A stretch of DNA of 8,241 nt from Ruminococcaceae bacterium UBA6364 (GTDB lineage Bacteria; Bacillota; Clostridia; Oscillospirales; Acutalibacteraceae): the NCBI GenBank assembly GCA_002440045.1, contig DJRI01000179.1, positions 1 through 8,241 of the forward strand, given 5' to 3'. How positions within the stretch are numbered: position 1 is the stretch's first letter; every line of letters starts with the position of its first letter. The notes beneath the pieces are model-generated. The model saw only the letters and a list, made by a program, of their open reading frames with translations, did no database searches and was not told the origin of the DNA. Below are positions 1 through 6,643 of the stretch, piece after piece. Position numbers and translations under genes: made by a program.

Positions 1-314
1 CCCGCCGCGGCTTCGGCAAATTTGTCAGACTTTATGCGCGAATCGTAAGCGATTGCAACAGACGGCTCTTTAAAATTTTTGTTAAGGTAGTTTGCAAGAC
101 CCTGCGTTGCCTGTGATACGGTGTAAACATTGAGTCTGTTTGTGCCCGCGCCGATAACGCCGCGAAGGCCGCCCGTGCCGAACTCAAGATTTTTATAAAA
201 ACGGTCGAGAATTTCATCTTCGTTGCCTTTTATTGACTCAAGCTCTGTTTTAAGGTCGGGGTCAAGAACCGCCTCTTTAAGCCAAAGAGAATATAAAGCG
301 TTTATATCATTCAT
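1..314 (-). CDS. Phospho-sugar mutase (phosphoglucomutase/phosphomannomutase family), N-terminal part, cut by window edge
   Basis: Only the first 104 codons are in the window; the gene continues past position 1. The reading frame begins MNDINALYSLWLKEA and contains FGTGGLRG at residues 45-52, followed by VIGAGTNRLNVYTVSQAT and AIAYDSR at about 87-93. This is the typical opening of the alpha-D-phosphohexomutase family, which interconverts hexose 1- and 6-phosphates through a phosphoserine. The catalytic serine loop (TASHNP type) lies outside the window, so activity and specificity (glucose, mannose or glucosamine phosphate) cannot be judged. The long N-terminal lead before FGTGG fits the roughly 550-600 residue PgcA-type subfamily better than GlmM. 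The ATG at 314-312 is preceded by AAAGGA at good spacing. The gene sits 96 bp from the preceding flavoprotein gene and has its own promoter, so it is probably not strictly tied to the amino-sugar operon. Family call is firm; substrate is open. Confidence 0.93.
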   Translation of the reverse strand, partial: MNDINALYSLWLKEAVLDPDLKTELESIKGNEDEILDRFYKNLEFGTGGLRGVIGAGTNRLNVYTVSQATQGLANYLNKNFKEPSVAIAYDSRIKSDKFAEAAA

Positions 315-354
315 AATCGTCGTCCTTTCTTTTGTGATAATTCTTTACAGAAAT

Positions 355-383
355 ATTTTACCACCTGTTTTAGCTAAAATCAA
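355..383 (-). promoter_or_regulatory. Sigma-A-type promoter for the phospho-sugar mutase gene
   Basis: On the minus strand, TTGATT (383-378) is separated by exactly 17 bp from TAAAAT (360-355), and a TG dinucleotide one base before the -10 makes it an extended -10 (TGGTAAAAT). The predicted start of transcription is near 348, giving a leader of about 34 nt before the ATG at 314. It lies wholly in the 315-410 gap, where no hairpin terminator for the preceding gene is visible, so read-through from upstream may add to this promoter. The same TGGTAAAAT string occurs in the promoter at 8153-8182. Confidence 0.72.
368..379. repeat. 12-bp perfect palindrome inside the mutase promoter
   Basis: TTTTAGCTAAAA is a perfect inverted repeat with no spacer. 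It fills most of the spacer between the -35 and -10 boxes and overlaps the two end bases of the -35. Its position would suit a repressor operator, but it is AT-rich and short, so chance occurrence is possible. It has no GC-rich stem or U-tract and is not a terminator. Confidence 0.4.
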
Positions 384-410
384 TAACCTATATTCTAAAT
401 TATACAAAGA

Positions 411-1037
411 TTATCTTATGAAATTCGTGCGCCTCTTCGGCTCTTTTTCTGGAATGTTTATTCCCTCTTTTTTACCGGCTTCAATGCACTTTAAAAGCCA
501 CGCCGTATTTTTTGCGAGAGTGCGCATTATCTGAAGCCCCTCTTCGTCCTTTAAAACATCTTCGGGCTTTGCGCCGTGAACCATATTCCAATACTGCGAC
601 GAAACAACGGGCATATTGTTTATTAAGAAATATTTGTTAAGAACGTCAAGCGACGCCGTGCTCCCCGAGCGGCGGCACGAAACAACAGCGGCGCCCGGTT
701 TATATGCAAAATATTTTCCGCCTGCATAAAACGCTCTGTCAAGCACGGCGCAAAGCGCCCCCGCGGGCGAAGCATAATGAACGGGCGAAGCAAAAATAAA
801 CGCGTCCGCCGTTTTTGCTTTTTCAATAAGCGTGTTTACAATATCGTCGTCAAAAACGCATTTGCCGTCTGTAAAAGCGCATCCGCCGCAGCCGGCGCAC
901 CCCCTCACGGGAGAAGTGCCGATATTAAAAATTTCACTTTCGACGCCGTTTTTTAAAAGAGTGTCTTTAATTTCGCAAAGCGCCGTATAGGTGCAGCCGT
1001 TTTTGTGCGGACTGCCGTTTACAAGCAATACTTTCAT
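411..1037 (-). CDS. Iron-sulfur flavoprotein-like NAD(P)H/FMN reductase (flavodoxin fold)
   Basis: This 208-residue protein begins MKVLLVNGSPHKNG, the phosphate-binding loop of the NADPH-dependent FMN reductase/flavodoxin-like family. SPVHYASPAG at 84-93 is the second flavin-contact loop. Between them are four cysteines at 47, 50, 53 and 60 (C-X2-C-X2-C-X6-C), matching the compact cysteine motif described for archaeal and clostridial iron-sulfur flavoproteins that hold FMN and a 4Fe-4S cluster. There is no signal peptide or membrane segment, so it is a soluble cytoplasmic redox protein, probably an electron carrier or a quinone, nitro-compound or oxygen reductase in an anaerobe; the actual acceptor cannot be read from sequence. 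The ATG at 1037-1035 has AGGAG (complement of 1046-1050) 8 nt upstream. It follows the ProX gene by 54 bp and is probably the last gene of the operon. The C-terminus is basic (EPKRRTNFIR). Family call is good; physiological role is unknown. Confidence 0.88.
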   Translation of the reverse strand: MKVLLVNGSPHKNGCTYTALCEIKDTLLKNGVESEIFNIGTSPVRGCAGCGGCAFTDGKCVFDDDIVNTLIEKAKTADAFIFASPVHYASPAGALCAVLDRAFYAGGKYFAYKPGAAVVSCRRSGSTASLDVLNKYFLINNMPVVSSQYWNMVHGAKPEDVLKDEEGLQIMRTLAKNTAWLLKCIEAGKKEGINIPEKEPKRRTNFIR

Positions 1038-1091
1038 ACTGTCAGCTCCTAAATCTAATCAATAAGAATTATTATTCAAACGCTTCCCTTT

Positions 1092-1649
1092 TTATTCCGT
1101 CGGGACGTTTACCAAATCGACCGTTTTATATTCGCGCCCGAGCGCGTGAAGAACCTTTTTTAAAAGGTCCTCGGTCTTAAACCTTACCGTTGCCGTGTTA
1201 ACGCACGGGTGGCACGCAAAATATTCTTCCGAAAAAAGGCTTTTTTCAATAAGAAGCTTAACCTTTTTCTCTTTGTCGTACATAAGCGACAGCACTGTAA
1301 GGGAGCCGGGCGAAACGTTCAAAAGCGCTTCCATCTGCTCGCCGCTTGCAAATGACAGGCGCGAAGAGCCTATTTGCGACGAAAGATATTTTGTTTTAAA
1401 ATTTAACGAGCCGGGCAAAAGAAGCATATAAAACTCGGTGCACTGCCGATTGCACAAAAGAAGATTTTTGCAAATTTTTGCGCCGATAATTTTTTCGACC
1501 TCTTCGCAAAGCTCGATTGTAGCCGCCGCGTCGTGGCTTGCCCTTACATAATCGGTTTGGCAGTTTTCCAATAAAATATAAGAATCCTGCTCTTTTTTTG
1601 TTTCGCATTTTTCGGGGCGGCTGTTATAAAGGGTTTTATCTATATACAT
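1092..1649 (-). CDS. ProX/YbaK-like aminoacyl-tRNA editing deacylase (Ala-tRNA(Pro) type)
   Basis: The 185-residue product has the single-domain layout of the YbaK/ProX/PrdX editing superfamily. Visible family marks are KNLLL at about 61-65 with the conserved lysine, GSSRLSFAS at 94-102, NVSPGSLTVLSL at 111-122, and the near-invariant HPCVNTATVRF at 147-157. Members hydrolyse mischarged aminoacyl-tRNA in trans, classically Ala-tRNA(Pro), in the cytoplasm. A frame-open GTG start at 1661 would add four residues (MVNK), but no ribosome binding site lies before it. The ATG at 1649 has GGTGA five bases upstream and is preferred. The gene starts 13 bp after the GH84 stop codon, so it is likely in the same transcript although its function is unrelated to sugar metabolism. 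The residues after the first 30 align with the domain start, while the lead MYIDKTLYNSRPEKCETKKE is somewhat cysteine- and charge-rich and atypical. The tRNA specificity is inferred from family only. Confidence 0.87.
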   Translation of the reverse strand: MYIDKTLYNSRPEKCETKKEQDSYILLENCQTDYVRASHDAAATIELCEEVEKIIGAKICKNLLLCNRQCTEFYMLLLPGSLNFKTKYLSSQIGSSRLSFASGEQMEALLNVSPGSLTVLSLMYDKEKKVKLLIEKSLFSEEYFACHPCVNTATVRFKTEDLLKKVLHALGREYKTVDLVNVPTE

Positions 1650-1654
1650 CTTGT

Positions 1655-1659
1655 TCACC
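1655..1659 (-). promoter_or_regulatory. Ribosome binding site deciding the ProX-like gene start
   Basis: GGTGA on the minus strand, five bases before the ATG at 1649. It overlaps the alternative GTG codons at 1661 and 1658, which have no such signal in front of them; this favours the ATG start. Confidence 0.5.
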
Positions 1660-1662
1660 ACT

Positions 1663-3306
1663 TTAAAGCGCCAAAGCGCGGTTTGCCGCCTCGCGAAGGC
1701 AAAAGCCCGTTAAAACAACTGCGTCCGCGTTATAATCATCGAGCACCGCTTTAAGCTCTTTTTTATTATCGCCGCTTGGGTCGCTCACTGTTTTTTCGAT
1801 AAGCCCCAAAAGCCTGCAGCACTTTTTGTATTTAGCGCTCCATTTTCTAAGCTCCGAAAAGAGCGGCTCAGTGTAATCGCCGAGCATTTCACTGCATTCT
1901 TCGGACTTTTTTCTGTATGCCGAAAGAAGCGAAAGCGCCTTTTCTTTTTCGCCGTGATTGTAAAGGAACCAAAATTCCGAGAACATTGCGCTCATTTTGG
2001 GCGACGAATACATAGTAAGGCACGAAACATAAAGATGGTCGGCAAAATATGCGAAAAGCTCCGCTTTGTCTTTAAGAACGGCTTTGTGCGCGTTTTTGAG
2101 CGAGGCTTCTTGGTCGTAGCACTCGGGATTCCACAAATAATCGCAAAATGTTAAAAGCGGTATTTTGGAACACTCGGCGTATTCCATAACGTTTGAAATA
2201 ATGCCCTCACAGCAAAGGTAAAGCTTTTTGTCGCGGCCGTCGATATAATTCAGGTGCATCTCCTGGAACATTTCGCAGTCGTTCACGGGGAAATTATCCC
2301 AGAAAAGCGGCGCGTGCTTTGCCGTGTCCTGAAGTTTAAGAGCCTCGCGGCAGGTAAGAACGCGCGAGCAGATTTCTTCACCCGTCCAAAACAGCGAAAC
2401 ATCTCTCGGAGTAGAAGTACCGAATTCCGAAATATAAAACTCGTCGCCCTTGCCGCTGTATTGCGTGGGGCAAACGGTCAATTCGATTTCACTGTCAACG
2501 GCTTTTAATGCCCTGTATGTTTTGTTTACAAGGTCCGTGTGAGCATAAACAATATCGCCGAATGCTTCTTCATCGTCTGAAAACTGAAATTTATTCGGTA
2601 TATCGTCAAGCAAAAGCCCGAATTTTTTGATGCCTATTGAATAAAGCTGAGAAAACTTTTTCATCAAAAGGTCAAAATGCTCTTTTAAAGTGTAATGATA
2701 TGAAAGCCCGGGGCCTATGCACCAATAAAAATCAAAATAATTTTCGCTTGCGAAAGTGAAAAGCTCTTTAATTTTTGAAAGCTCTTTTTCGGGGTAGAGC
2801 TCACTCCACTTTTCGCGGTGATATATATCGTCTTTGGGGGCGTAGTAATATGTGTTCATTCCGTTTTGAGCCATAAGCTTCATAACACTAAGGCGTTTTT
2901 CCTGCTCCCACGGCGCACCGTAAAAGCCCTCGATATATCCGCGTTTTAAAAACAGCGGATAGTCCTCGGTTTCGCCTTCAAACAATTCGCCCGAGGTTAT
3001 CATTTTTGAAAGAGTGTTGGCGGCTCTGAAAACGCCCTTTTCGCACGAAGCCTCAAGAAGTATTCCGTCACTTTTAACCGTTATAAAATACTTTTCGTCG
3101 GTAAGGCGCGAAAGCTCTTTTATATATGTTGTTCTTTCGCTTCTTTTAACCGTAATTTTTATAGGGAATCCGCCGTTTTCAAGCGGTATTTTATAATCTG
3201 AGAAAACTCTTTTTACAACGTTTTCAAAATCACCCGAAACAAAAAACGAAGAAGCGCCGACAGTTTTCCCCTCTTTTGCGGATTTAATCGGAACAGGATA
3301 TATCAT
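1663..3306 (-). CDS. Cytoplasmic GH84 beta-N-acetylglucosaminidase (O-GlcNAcase/NagJ-like)
   Basis: The 547-residue protein has two parts typical of glycoside hydrolase family 84: an N-terminal alpha/beta domain (about 1-115) and a TIM-barrel catalytic domain (about 120-400), followed by a helical C-terminal region. Catalytic-domain marks are RGYIEGFYGAPW at 122-133, YYAPKDDIYHREKW at 154-167 (substrate lysine K158), LLLDDIPNKF with the catalytic aspartate pair D234-D235, WTG at 307-309, WDNFPVND at 336-343 (N338 and D343) and SNVMEY around N372. These match the substrate-assisted retaining mechanism in which the 2-acetamido group is the nucleophile, so the substrate should carry a terminal beta-linked N-acetylhexosamine. 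There is no signal peptide, binding module or sortase motif, unlike secreted clostridial NagJ enzymes, so it should act inside the cell on imported material. Its ATG overlaps the preceding stop codon (ATGA, 3303-3306), with AAAGGAGAG rather far upstream, suggesting translational coupling to the SIS gene. Exact substrate is not determinable. Confidence 0.95.
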   Translation of the reverse strand: MIYPVPIKSAKEGKTVGASSFFVSGDFENVVKRVFSDYKIPLENGGFPIKITVKRSERTTYIKELSRLTDEKYFITVKSDGILLEASCEKGVFRAANTLSKMITSGELFEGETEDYPLFLKRGYIEGFYGAPWEQEKRLSVMKLMAQNGMNTYYYAPKDDIYHREKWSELYPEKELSKIKELFTFASENYFDFYWCIGPGLSYHYTLKEHFDLLMKKFSQLYSIGIKKFGLLLDDIPNKFQFSDDEEAFGDIVYAHTDLVNKTYRALKAVDSEIELTVCPTQYSGKGDEFYISEFGTSTPRDVSLFWTGEEICSRVLTCREALKLQDTAKHAPLFWDNFPVNDCEMFQEMHLNYIDGRDKKLYLCCEGIISNVMEYAECSKIPLLTFCDYLWNPECYDQEASLKNAHKAVLKDKAELFAYFADHLYVSCLTMYSSPKMSAMFSEFWFLYNHGEKEKALSLLSAYRKKSEECSEMLGDYTEPLFSELRKWSAKYKKCCRLLGLIEKTVSDPSGDNKKELKAVLDDYNADAVVLTGFCLREAANRALAL

Positions 3307-4040
3307 AGATGTATTATCTCTCCTTTATATTTTTCTAAAAGCTTTTCGTTATATTCGTCGCCGCCGTCTGCGTTGCTGCTTTTAAAGCATTCGGGCGTTA
3401 TGCCGTTTTCAACGCATTTTTTGACGGTTTCGGCGATTATTGCATTTAAAAGCATTGCGCCTATAACGGTTGAAGTCGGGCAGATTTTGCCGTCAAGCCC
3501 GTCAATTTTTAAAGACGCGTCGCCGTATTCGCCCATATTGTCAAGAACAACATCGGCAATTTCAAAAAGCCGCTTTTCGGATTTGTGGCGCGACGTAACT
3601 TTTAAAGTATGCTCCATACTTGTAAGCGCAATGACGCTTGCTCCGCGCTCTTTTGAAAGAAGCGCCGCGTCCACAGGAACGGCATTTCTGCCCGAATTTG
3701 AAATAATAATTACACAGTCGCCCTTTTTCACGCCGTAGTGCTCAATAAGAATTTCCGAATAGCCGTAAAGGCGTTCAATTTCGGTGCTTTTTGAAGCGGA
3801 TTCGTGAAGCATTAAAGACGGCTCCAATATCGGCCTTATGTTCACAAGGCCGCCCGCCCTGTAAAAAAGCTCCTCTGCCAGCATATGCGAATGGCCCGTG
3901 CCGAAAAGAAAAATGTTTTTGCCGTTTTTTATTGTTTCAAAAAGAAGCTGTGAAGCCTTTTCGGCATTCTCTGCGCCCTCTGTTTTTTCGCGTTCTATTA
4001 TTTTTTCTATATTTTCAATATATTCAAAATACTTTTCCAA
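3303..4040 (-). CDS. SIS-domain phosphosugar-binding protein (UPF0309-type, putative sugar isomerase)
   Basis: The 245-residue protein is a single SIS domain after a short helical lead. Visible marks are NIFLFGTGHSHMLAEE at about 42-57, the phosphate-binding SNSGRNAVPVD at 114-124, CPTSTVIGAM at 187-196 and a C-terminal SSNADGGDEYN at 221-231, a pattern I associate with UPF0309, a family without an assigned reaction. SIS domains bind phosphosugars, and relatives include glucosamine-6-phosphate synthase and MurNAc-6-phosphate etherase (MurQ). The length is close to UPF0309 and shorter than MurQ, and I do not see the MurQ signature. The start is a TTG at 4040-4038: GAGGTGA lies 7 nt before it and the frame opens MEKYFEYIEN, with no ATG or GTG nearby. 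The kinase gene ends 7 bp upstream and GH84 overlaps downstream, so this protein probably acts on the product of that kinase. Isomerase, epimerase or etherase are all possible; it could instead be a regulator. Confidence 0.88.
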   Translation of the reverse strand: MEKYFEYIENIEKIIEREKTEGAENAEKASQLLFETIKNGKNIFLFGTGHSHMLAEELFYRAGGLVNIRPILEPSLMLHESASKSTEIERLYGYSEILIEHYGVKKGDCVIIISNSGRNAVPVDAALLSKERGASVIALTSMEHTLKVTSRHKSEKRLFEIADVVLDNMGEYGDASLKIDGLDGKICPTSTVIGAMLLNAIIAETVKKCVENGITPECFKSSNADGGDEYNEKLLEKYKGEIIHL

Positions 4041-4047
4041 GAAAAGC

Positions 4048-4054
4048 TCACCTC
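4048..4054 (-). promoter_or_regulatory. Ribosome binding site supporting the TTG start of the SIS gene, overlapping the kinase stop
   Basis: GAGGTGA on the minus strand contains the TGA stop of the upstream kinase gene and sits 7 bases before TTG at 4040. The stop-inside-RBS arrangement indicates coupled translation and is the main reason for accepting the rare TTG start. Confidence 0.7.
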
Positions 4055-4944
4055 AAAAGAAATGCATTTTTAAGAGCGCCGTTTTCGGGCGGAACGCTCA
4101 GCCGCTCTACCGTTAAACTTTCAAAATCGCCGTGCACGCACTCGCAAAACGCATTATAAAAAATGCCGCTGTTTAAAAACACACCGCCGTAAACAAATAT
4201 TTTTGAAAGAGTCGGCGTTTTATAAAGAAGCGGCTTTACCGTATCATAAAGCGCGCGGCTTTCAAAAAGAAGTATTTCGCGGCATATTTCGCAGCCCTTT
4301 TCGGCGCGCTCGTTCACAAGAAAAGAAAGAGCGGCAATTTTATCTTTCGACGTGTTTTCGGAATAGATATACCCTGTTAAATCCGAAAAATGGGAAAGCC
4401 CGAAAAAGTCCGAAACCACGCTTGTCAATTCCGGATTTTCGCCGTTGTCAAAAAGCTGCGCCGCCTTTTTTAAAAGCGAAACGGCTATTGAATAGCCCGA
4501 GCCTTCGTCGCCGAAAATATGCCCCCAGCCGCCGCGTTTTTCAAGACTGCCGTTTTCGCGGCGCAAAAGCGCCATAGAGCCTGTGCCGCTTATTACGACA
4601 AGGTGCGGCAAAGCGCCGCCGCACGAAGAAAGCGCAACGAACAAATCGCTGTTCATTCCGACTTTTTTTGCATTAACCGCGCCGCCGAAAAACTCACTTA
4701 AAAGCTCTTTTGAAGCTTCGCCGTCAAGAGCCGACGAGCCGACAAAAACCGCCTCGAAAGAAGTAACGCCGAGCTTTGAGGAAATGCCGTCAACAAGATT
4801 TTTGAAGTTTTCTTTTGCCGTTTTCATTCCCACGGAATAAAAATTTATCGTCTTGCCGACCGCTTTTAAAAGAATTTTTCCGTTTTCGTCAGCCGCAACG
4901 GCAGTTGTGCGCGTTCCGCCGCCGTCAACTCCGAGATAAATCAT
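4048..4944 (-). CDS. BadF/BadG/BcrA/BcrD-type ATPase; probable N-acetylhexosamine kinase (NagK-like)
   Basis: The 298-residue protein is a full-length ASKHA-fold kinase. The phosphate-1 loop is YLGVDGGGTRTTAVAAD (residues 3-19, D7). N98-D100 is a likely catalytic aspartate region, ISGTGSMALL at 118-127 is phosphate-2, and GGWGHIFGDEGSGY at 138-151 is the hallmark sugar/ATP-site motif of eukaryotic-type GlcNAc kinases and the bacterial BadF group. YGGVFLN at 252-258 is the adenosine motif. Family members in Clostridia include kinases for GlcNAc and MurNAc; the 2-hydroxyacyl-CoA dehydratase activators in the same family carry cysteines for a 4Fe-4S cluster that I do not see here. The neighbouring GH84 and SIS genes favour a sugar kinase. 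The ATG at 4944 has AAAGGA about 9 nt upstream and lies inside the preceding gene (20-bp overlap); the stop lies within the next gene's ribosome binding site. It would convert released N-acetylhexosamine to its phosphate; GlcNAc versus MurNAc or another sugar cannot be told. Confidence 0.9.
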   Translation of the reverse strand: MIYLGVDGGGTRTTAVAADENGKILLKAVGKTINFYSVGMKTAKENFKNLVDGISSKLGVTSFEAVFVGSSALDGEASKELLSEFFGGAVNAKKVGMNSDLFVALSSCGGALPHLVVISGTGSMALLRRENGSLEKRGGWGHIFGDEGSGYSIAVSLLKKAAQLFDNGENPELTSVVSDFFGLSHFSDLTGYIYSENTSKDKIAALSFLVNERAEKGCEICREILLFESRALYDTVKPLLYKTPTLSKIFVYGGVFLNSGIFYNAFCECVHGDFESLTVERLSVPPENGALKNAFLLR

Positions 4945-6631
4945 AAAGGCAATTCCTTTCGATGTCTTTTTTCAATTCAAAAAGACCGTTGTTGATTGCA
5001 GAGCCTGTATATCTTCCGAGCGACACAAATTCGTGATAATGATTTTCGGGGTCGCCCATGGTGTAGTCATTATCGGGGACAATGTAGCCGATGGCATCGT
5101 TTGCAAGCCCTAAAGCGTATGTGTCGGCGCCGAATATTTCACGCGCGGTTTTGTATTTAAAATCATAATGCCGCGCAGAGCTTTCGGCTTTAAGAGAAGC
5201 GCCGCCCGTAAGCAGGTCACAGCAATATTCGCCGGGAACCATAACGCACGAAAAGGCGTTGCCGAATTGCACATAACCGACCTCGGTAAAAACAGAGTAT
5301 CTGCCGCGCGCTTCTTTTAATACCCTGTAATTTGCAAGCTTCAGCTTGCCCGCGGTTATAATAAGCGGGTTTTCTATCGGCACGCGAACCTCTTTTAAGC
5401 GAATATTCAAAAACGGCTCTACCCTTTTTTCTTCCGTCTTTTCCCAATTCTCGCACCACAGCGTATACTCGCCGCCGTTCTCTTTTGAAAGAAGCTCTTC
5501 GCGCTTTATTTCATCGGCGTCAAAAACCGTCGGGTCTTTTTTAATTTCAGCTTCGTCCTTTGTAAGCGAAAGAGCAATTCGCCCCATTTCGATGCCGAAG
5601 CGGCGCGACTGCTCCCAGCGCGCGTCAAGCGGCAAGCCGTCGTTTGAAAGCTCGCGCGAGGAATATATGGCGCAGATTGCGCCGTTGAAAAACATAAAAT
5701 CAAAACCCGCCCTGTTGACGGTTTCGCCCATATAATAAATATAGTCGCCCGAAAGCTCGTGACCGCTTTCTTTTCTGCCTTTTGTGGGAAGCCCCGCAAC
5801 ATCGGGGTGTATTGGCAGATTGACTATCATAACGGGGCGTTTTTCTTTGTTTTCGGGAATAAAGTCAAGGCGAATCATTTCTGTTAAAAGCCCAGTTGCG
5901 GAAGGTCTGTTTTTATTTGAAAAATATTTTTTTGAAAGGTCTTTTTTTGCAAAGTACATTTCGCCGCGCTCGGTATTTTCGGCGGCTTCGCACATTGAAA
6001 GCGCGACCTTCTTTTTAAGAAAGCGCATAAAGCTTTCATCGGTGCCGGTTTCGGGGATTCCTTTTCCCGTTCTGTTTCTTTTGCCGTTTCGCTTTATTTT
6101 GCCGAAAAGGTCAGTCCAAAGCCCCTCGGTATCTATACAGCTGTGCGTGTGCGTGGAAAAGACGTTTATGCTCGCTATCTTTTTTTCGGGGTGCTTTTTT
6201 AAGAACAGCTCTTTAAAGCTTTTTCTTATATCTCTTATATCGGCGTTTGTTATGCCGATGCAGTCAACCGTGCAAAAAATCGAAATTCCGCGGTCCGAGC
6301 CGTCCGACACGGCAATTGTGCGCGCTTTCATTTCGTCTATAACGCATTCTATAAGATTTTTAAAGTTGTTGTCGGGCGAAATGTAGCCGCCGAGATAATG
6401 CGGATAGCTTAAAACGTCGGGCGGCACAAGAGAGCATTCTGAAAAGCCCAGTTCCCACGAGGCGCCCTTTTGCGGCTCTTTTAAAAACGGCACTGTACCT
6501 TCATAAAAATTTTCGGAGGTATAAGAATCAAAATCGCAAAAATCCGAAGCGTCTTTATAGCTTAATGAAATTGCCTTTAAAATGCCGTGAAATGTTTTGT
6601 CAAGAATGTTGATTTTTGTTTCTTTTTTCAT
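4925..6631 (-). CDS. Divergent neutral/alkaline ceramidase-superfamily hydrolase (second copy)
   Basis: The 568-residue protein keeps the main landmarks of neutral/alkaline ceramidases: FSTHTHS at 158-164 (H161, H163), IVNLPIHPD with H275, VPGEY with E468, and LANDAIGY at 509-516 (N511, Y516), which line up with the family's zinc-binding His, His, Glu, Tyr set. It also has HYHEFVSLG at 531-539, shared with the adjacent 474-aa paralogue. The segment that carries the GDVSP-type catalytic serine loop in true ceramidases reads FFNGAICAIYSS (314-325). There is no signal peptide. Compared with its neighbour it has a basic insertion at about 176-195 (KIKRNGKRNRTGKG) and a long insertion at about 360-405. 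It probably hydrolyses an amide or similar bond in a metal-dependent way in the cytoplasm, on an unknown substrate. The start ATG at 6631 has no recognisable ribosome binding site and lies 11 bp past a terminator; no other in-frame ATG occurs before residue 101. It overlaps the kinase gene by 20 bp, so the two are co-translated. Confidence 0.82.
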   Translation of the reverse strand: MKKETKINILDKTFHGILKAISLSYKDASDFCDFDSYTSENFYEGTVPFLKEPQKGASWELGFSECSLVPPDVLSYPHYLGGYISPDNNFKNLIECVIDEMKARTIAVSDGSDRGISIFCTVDCIGITNADIRDIRKSFKELFLKKHPEKKIASINVFSTHTHSCIDTEGLWTDLFGKIKRNGKRNRTGKGIPETGTDESFMRFLKKKVALSMCEAAENTERGEMYFAKKDLSKKYFSNKNRPSATGLLTEMIRLDFIPENKEKRPVMIVNLPIHPDVAGLPTKGRKESGHELSGDYIYYMGETVNRAGFDFMFFNGAICAIYSSRELSNDGLPLDARWEQSRRFGIEMGRIALSLTKDEAEIKKDPTVFDADEIKREELLSKENGGEYTLWCENWEKTEEKRVEPFLNIRLKEVRVPIENPLIITAGKLKLANYRVLKEARGRYSVFTEVGYVQFGNAFSCVMVPGEYCCDLLTGGASLKAESSARHYDFKYKTAREIFGADTYALGLANDAIGYIVPDNDYTMGDPENHYHEFVSLGRYTGSAINNGLFELKKDIERNCLYDLSRS

Positions 6632-6637
6632 AGCTTT

Positions 6638-6643
6638 ATTTTA
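6638..6643 (-). promoter_or_regulatory. Candidate -10 box for a leaderless transcript of the 568-aa gene
   Basis: TAAAAT on the minus strand is followed by six bases and then the ATG at 6631, so transcription from this box would start at or next to the A of the start codon. That would explain the missing ribosome binding site. No convincing -35 exists: at 17-bp spacing the sequence is TTTTAG, and it falls in the terminator loop. Speculative. Confidence 0.3.

Noticed and set aside
399..404. TATAAT on the minus strand near the end of the flavoprotein gene as an alternative promoter
   Set aside because: No -35 match at 16-18 bp spacing; the box at 355-360 with its 17-bp-spaced -35 and extended -10 is clearly better.
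1038..1091. Separate promoter for the flavoprotein gene (TTGAAT with TAGATT 16 bp downstream)
   Set aside because: The -10 match is poor and the predicted transcription start would fall inside the AGGAG ribosome binding site, so co-transcription with the ProX-like gene is simpler.
1092..1661. GTG start at 1661 for the ProX-like gene
   Set aside because: No ribosome binding site precedes it, and the extra MVNK residues overlap the GGTGA signal that serves the ATG at 1649.
5784..6386. 200-codon plus-strand open frame opposite the 568-aa gene
   Set aside because: It lies antisense to a gene with clear family motifs, has no ribosome binding site or recognisable domain, and has a composition (rich in S, F, I, R) expected from the reverse strand of lysine- and glutamate-rich coding sequence.
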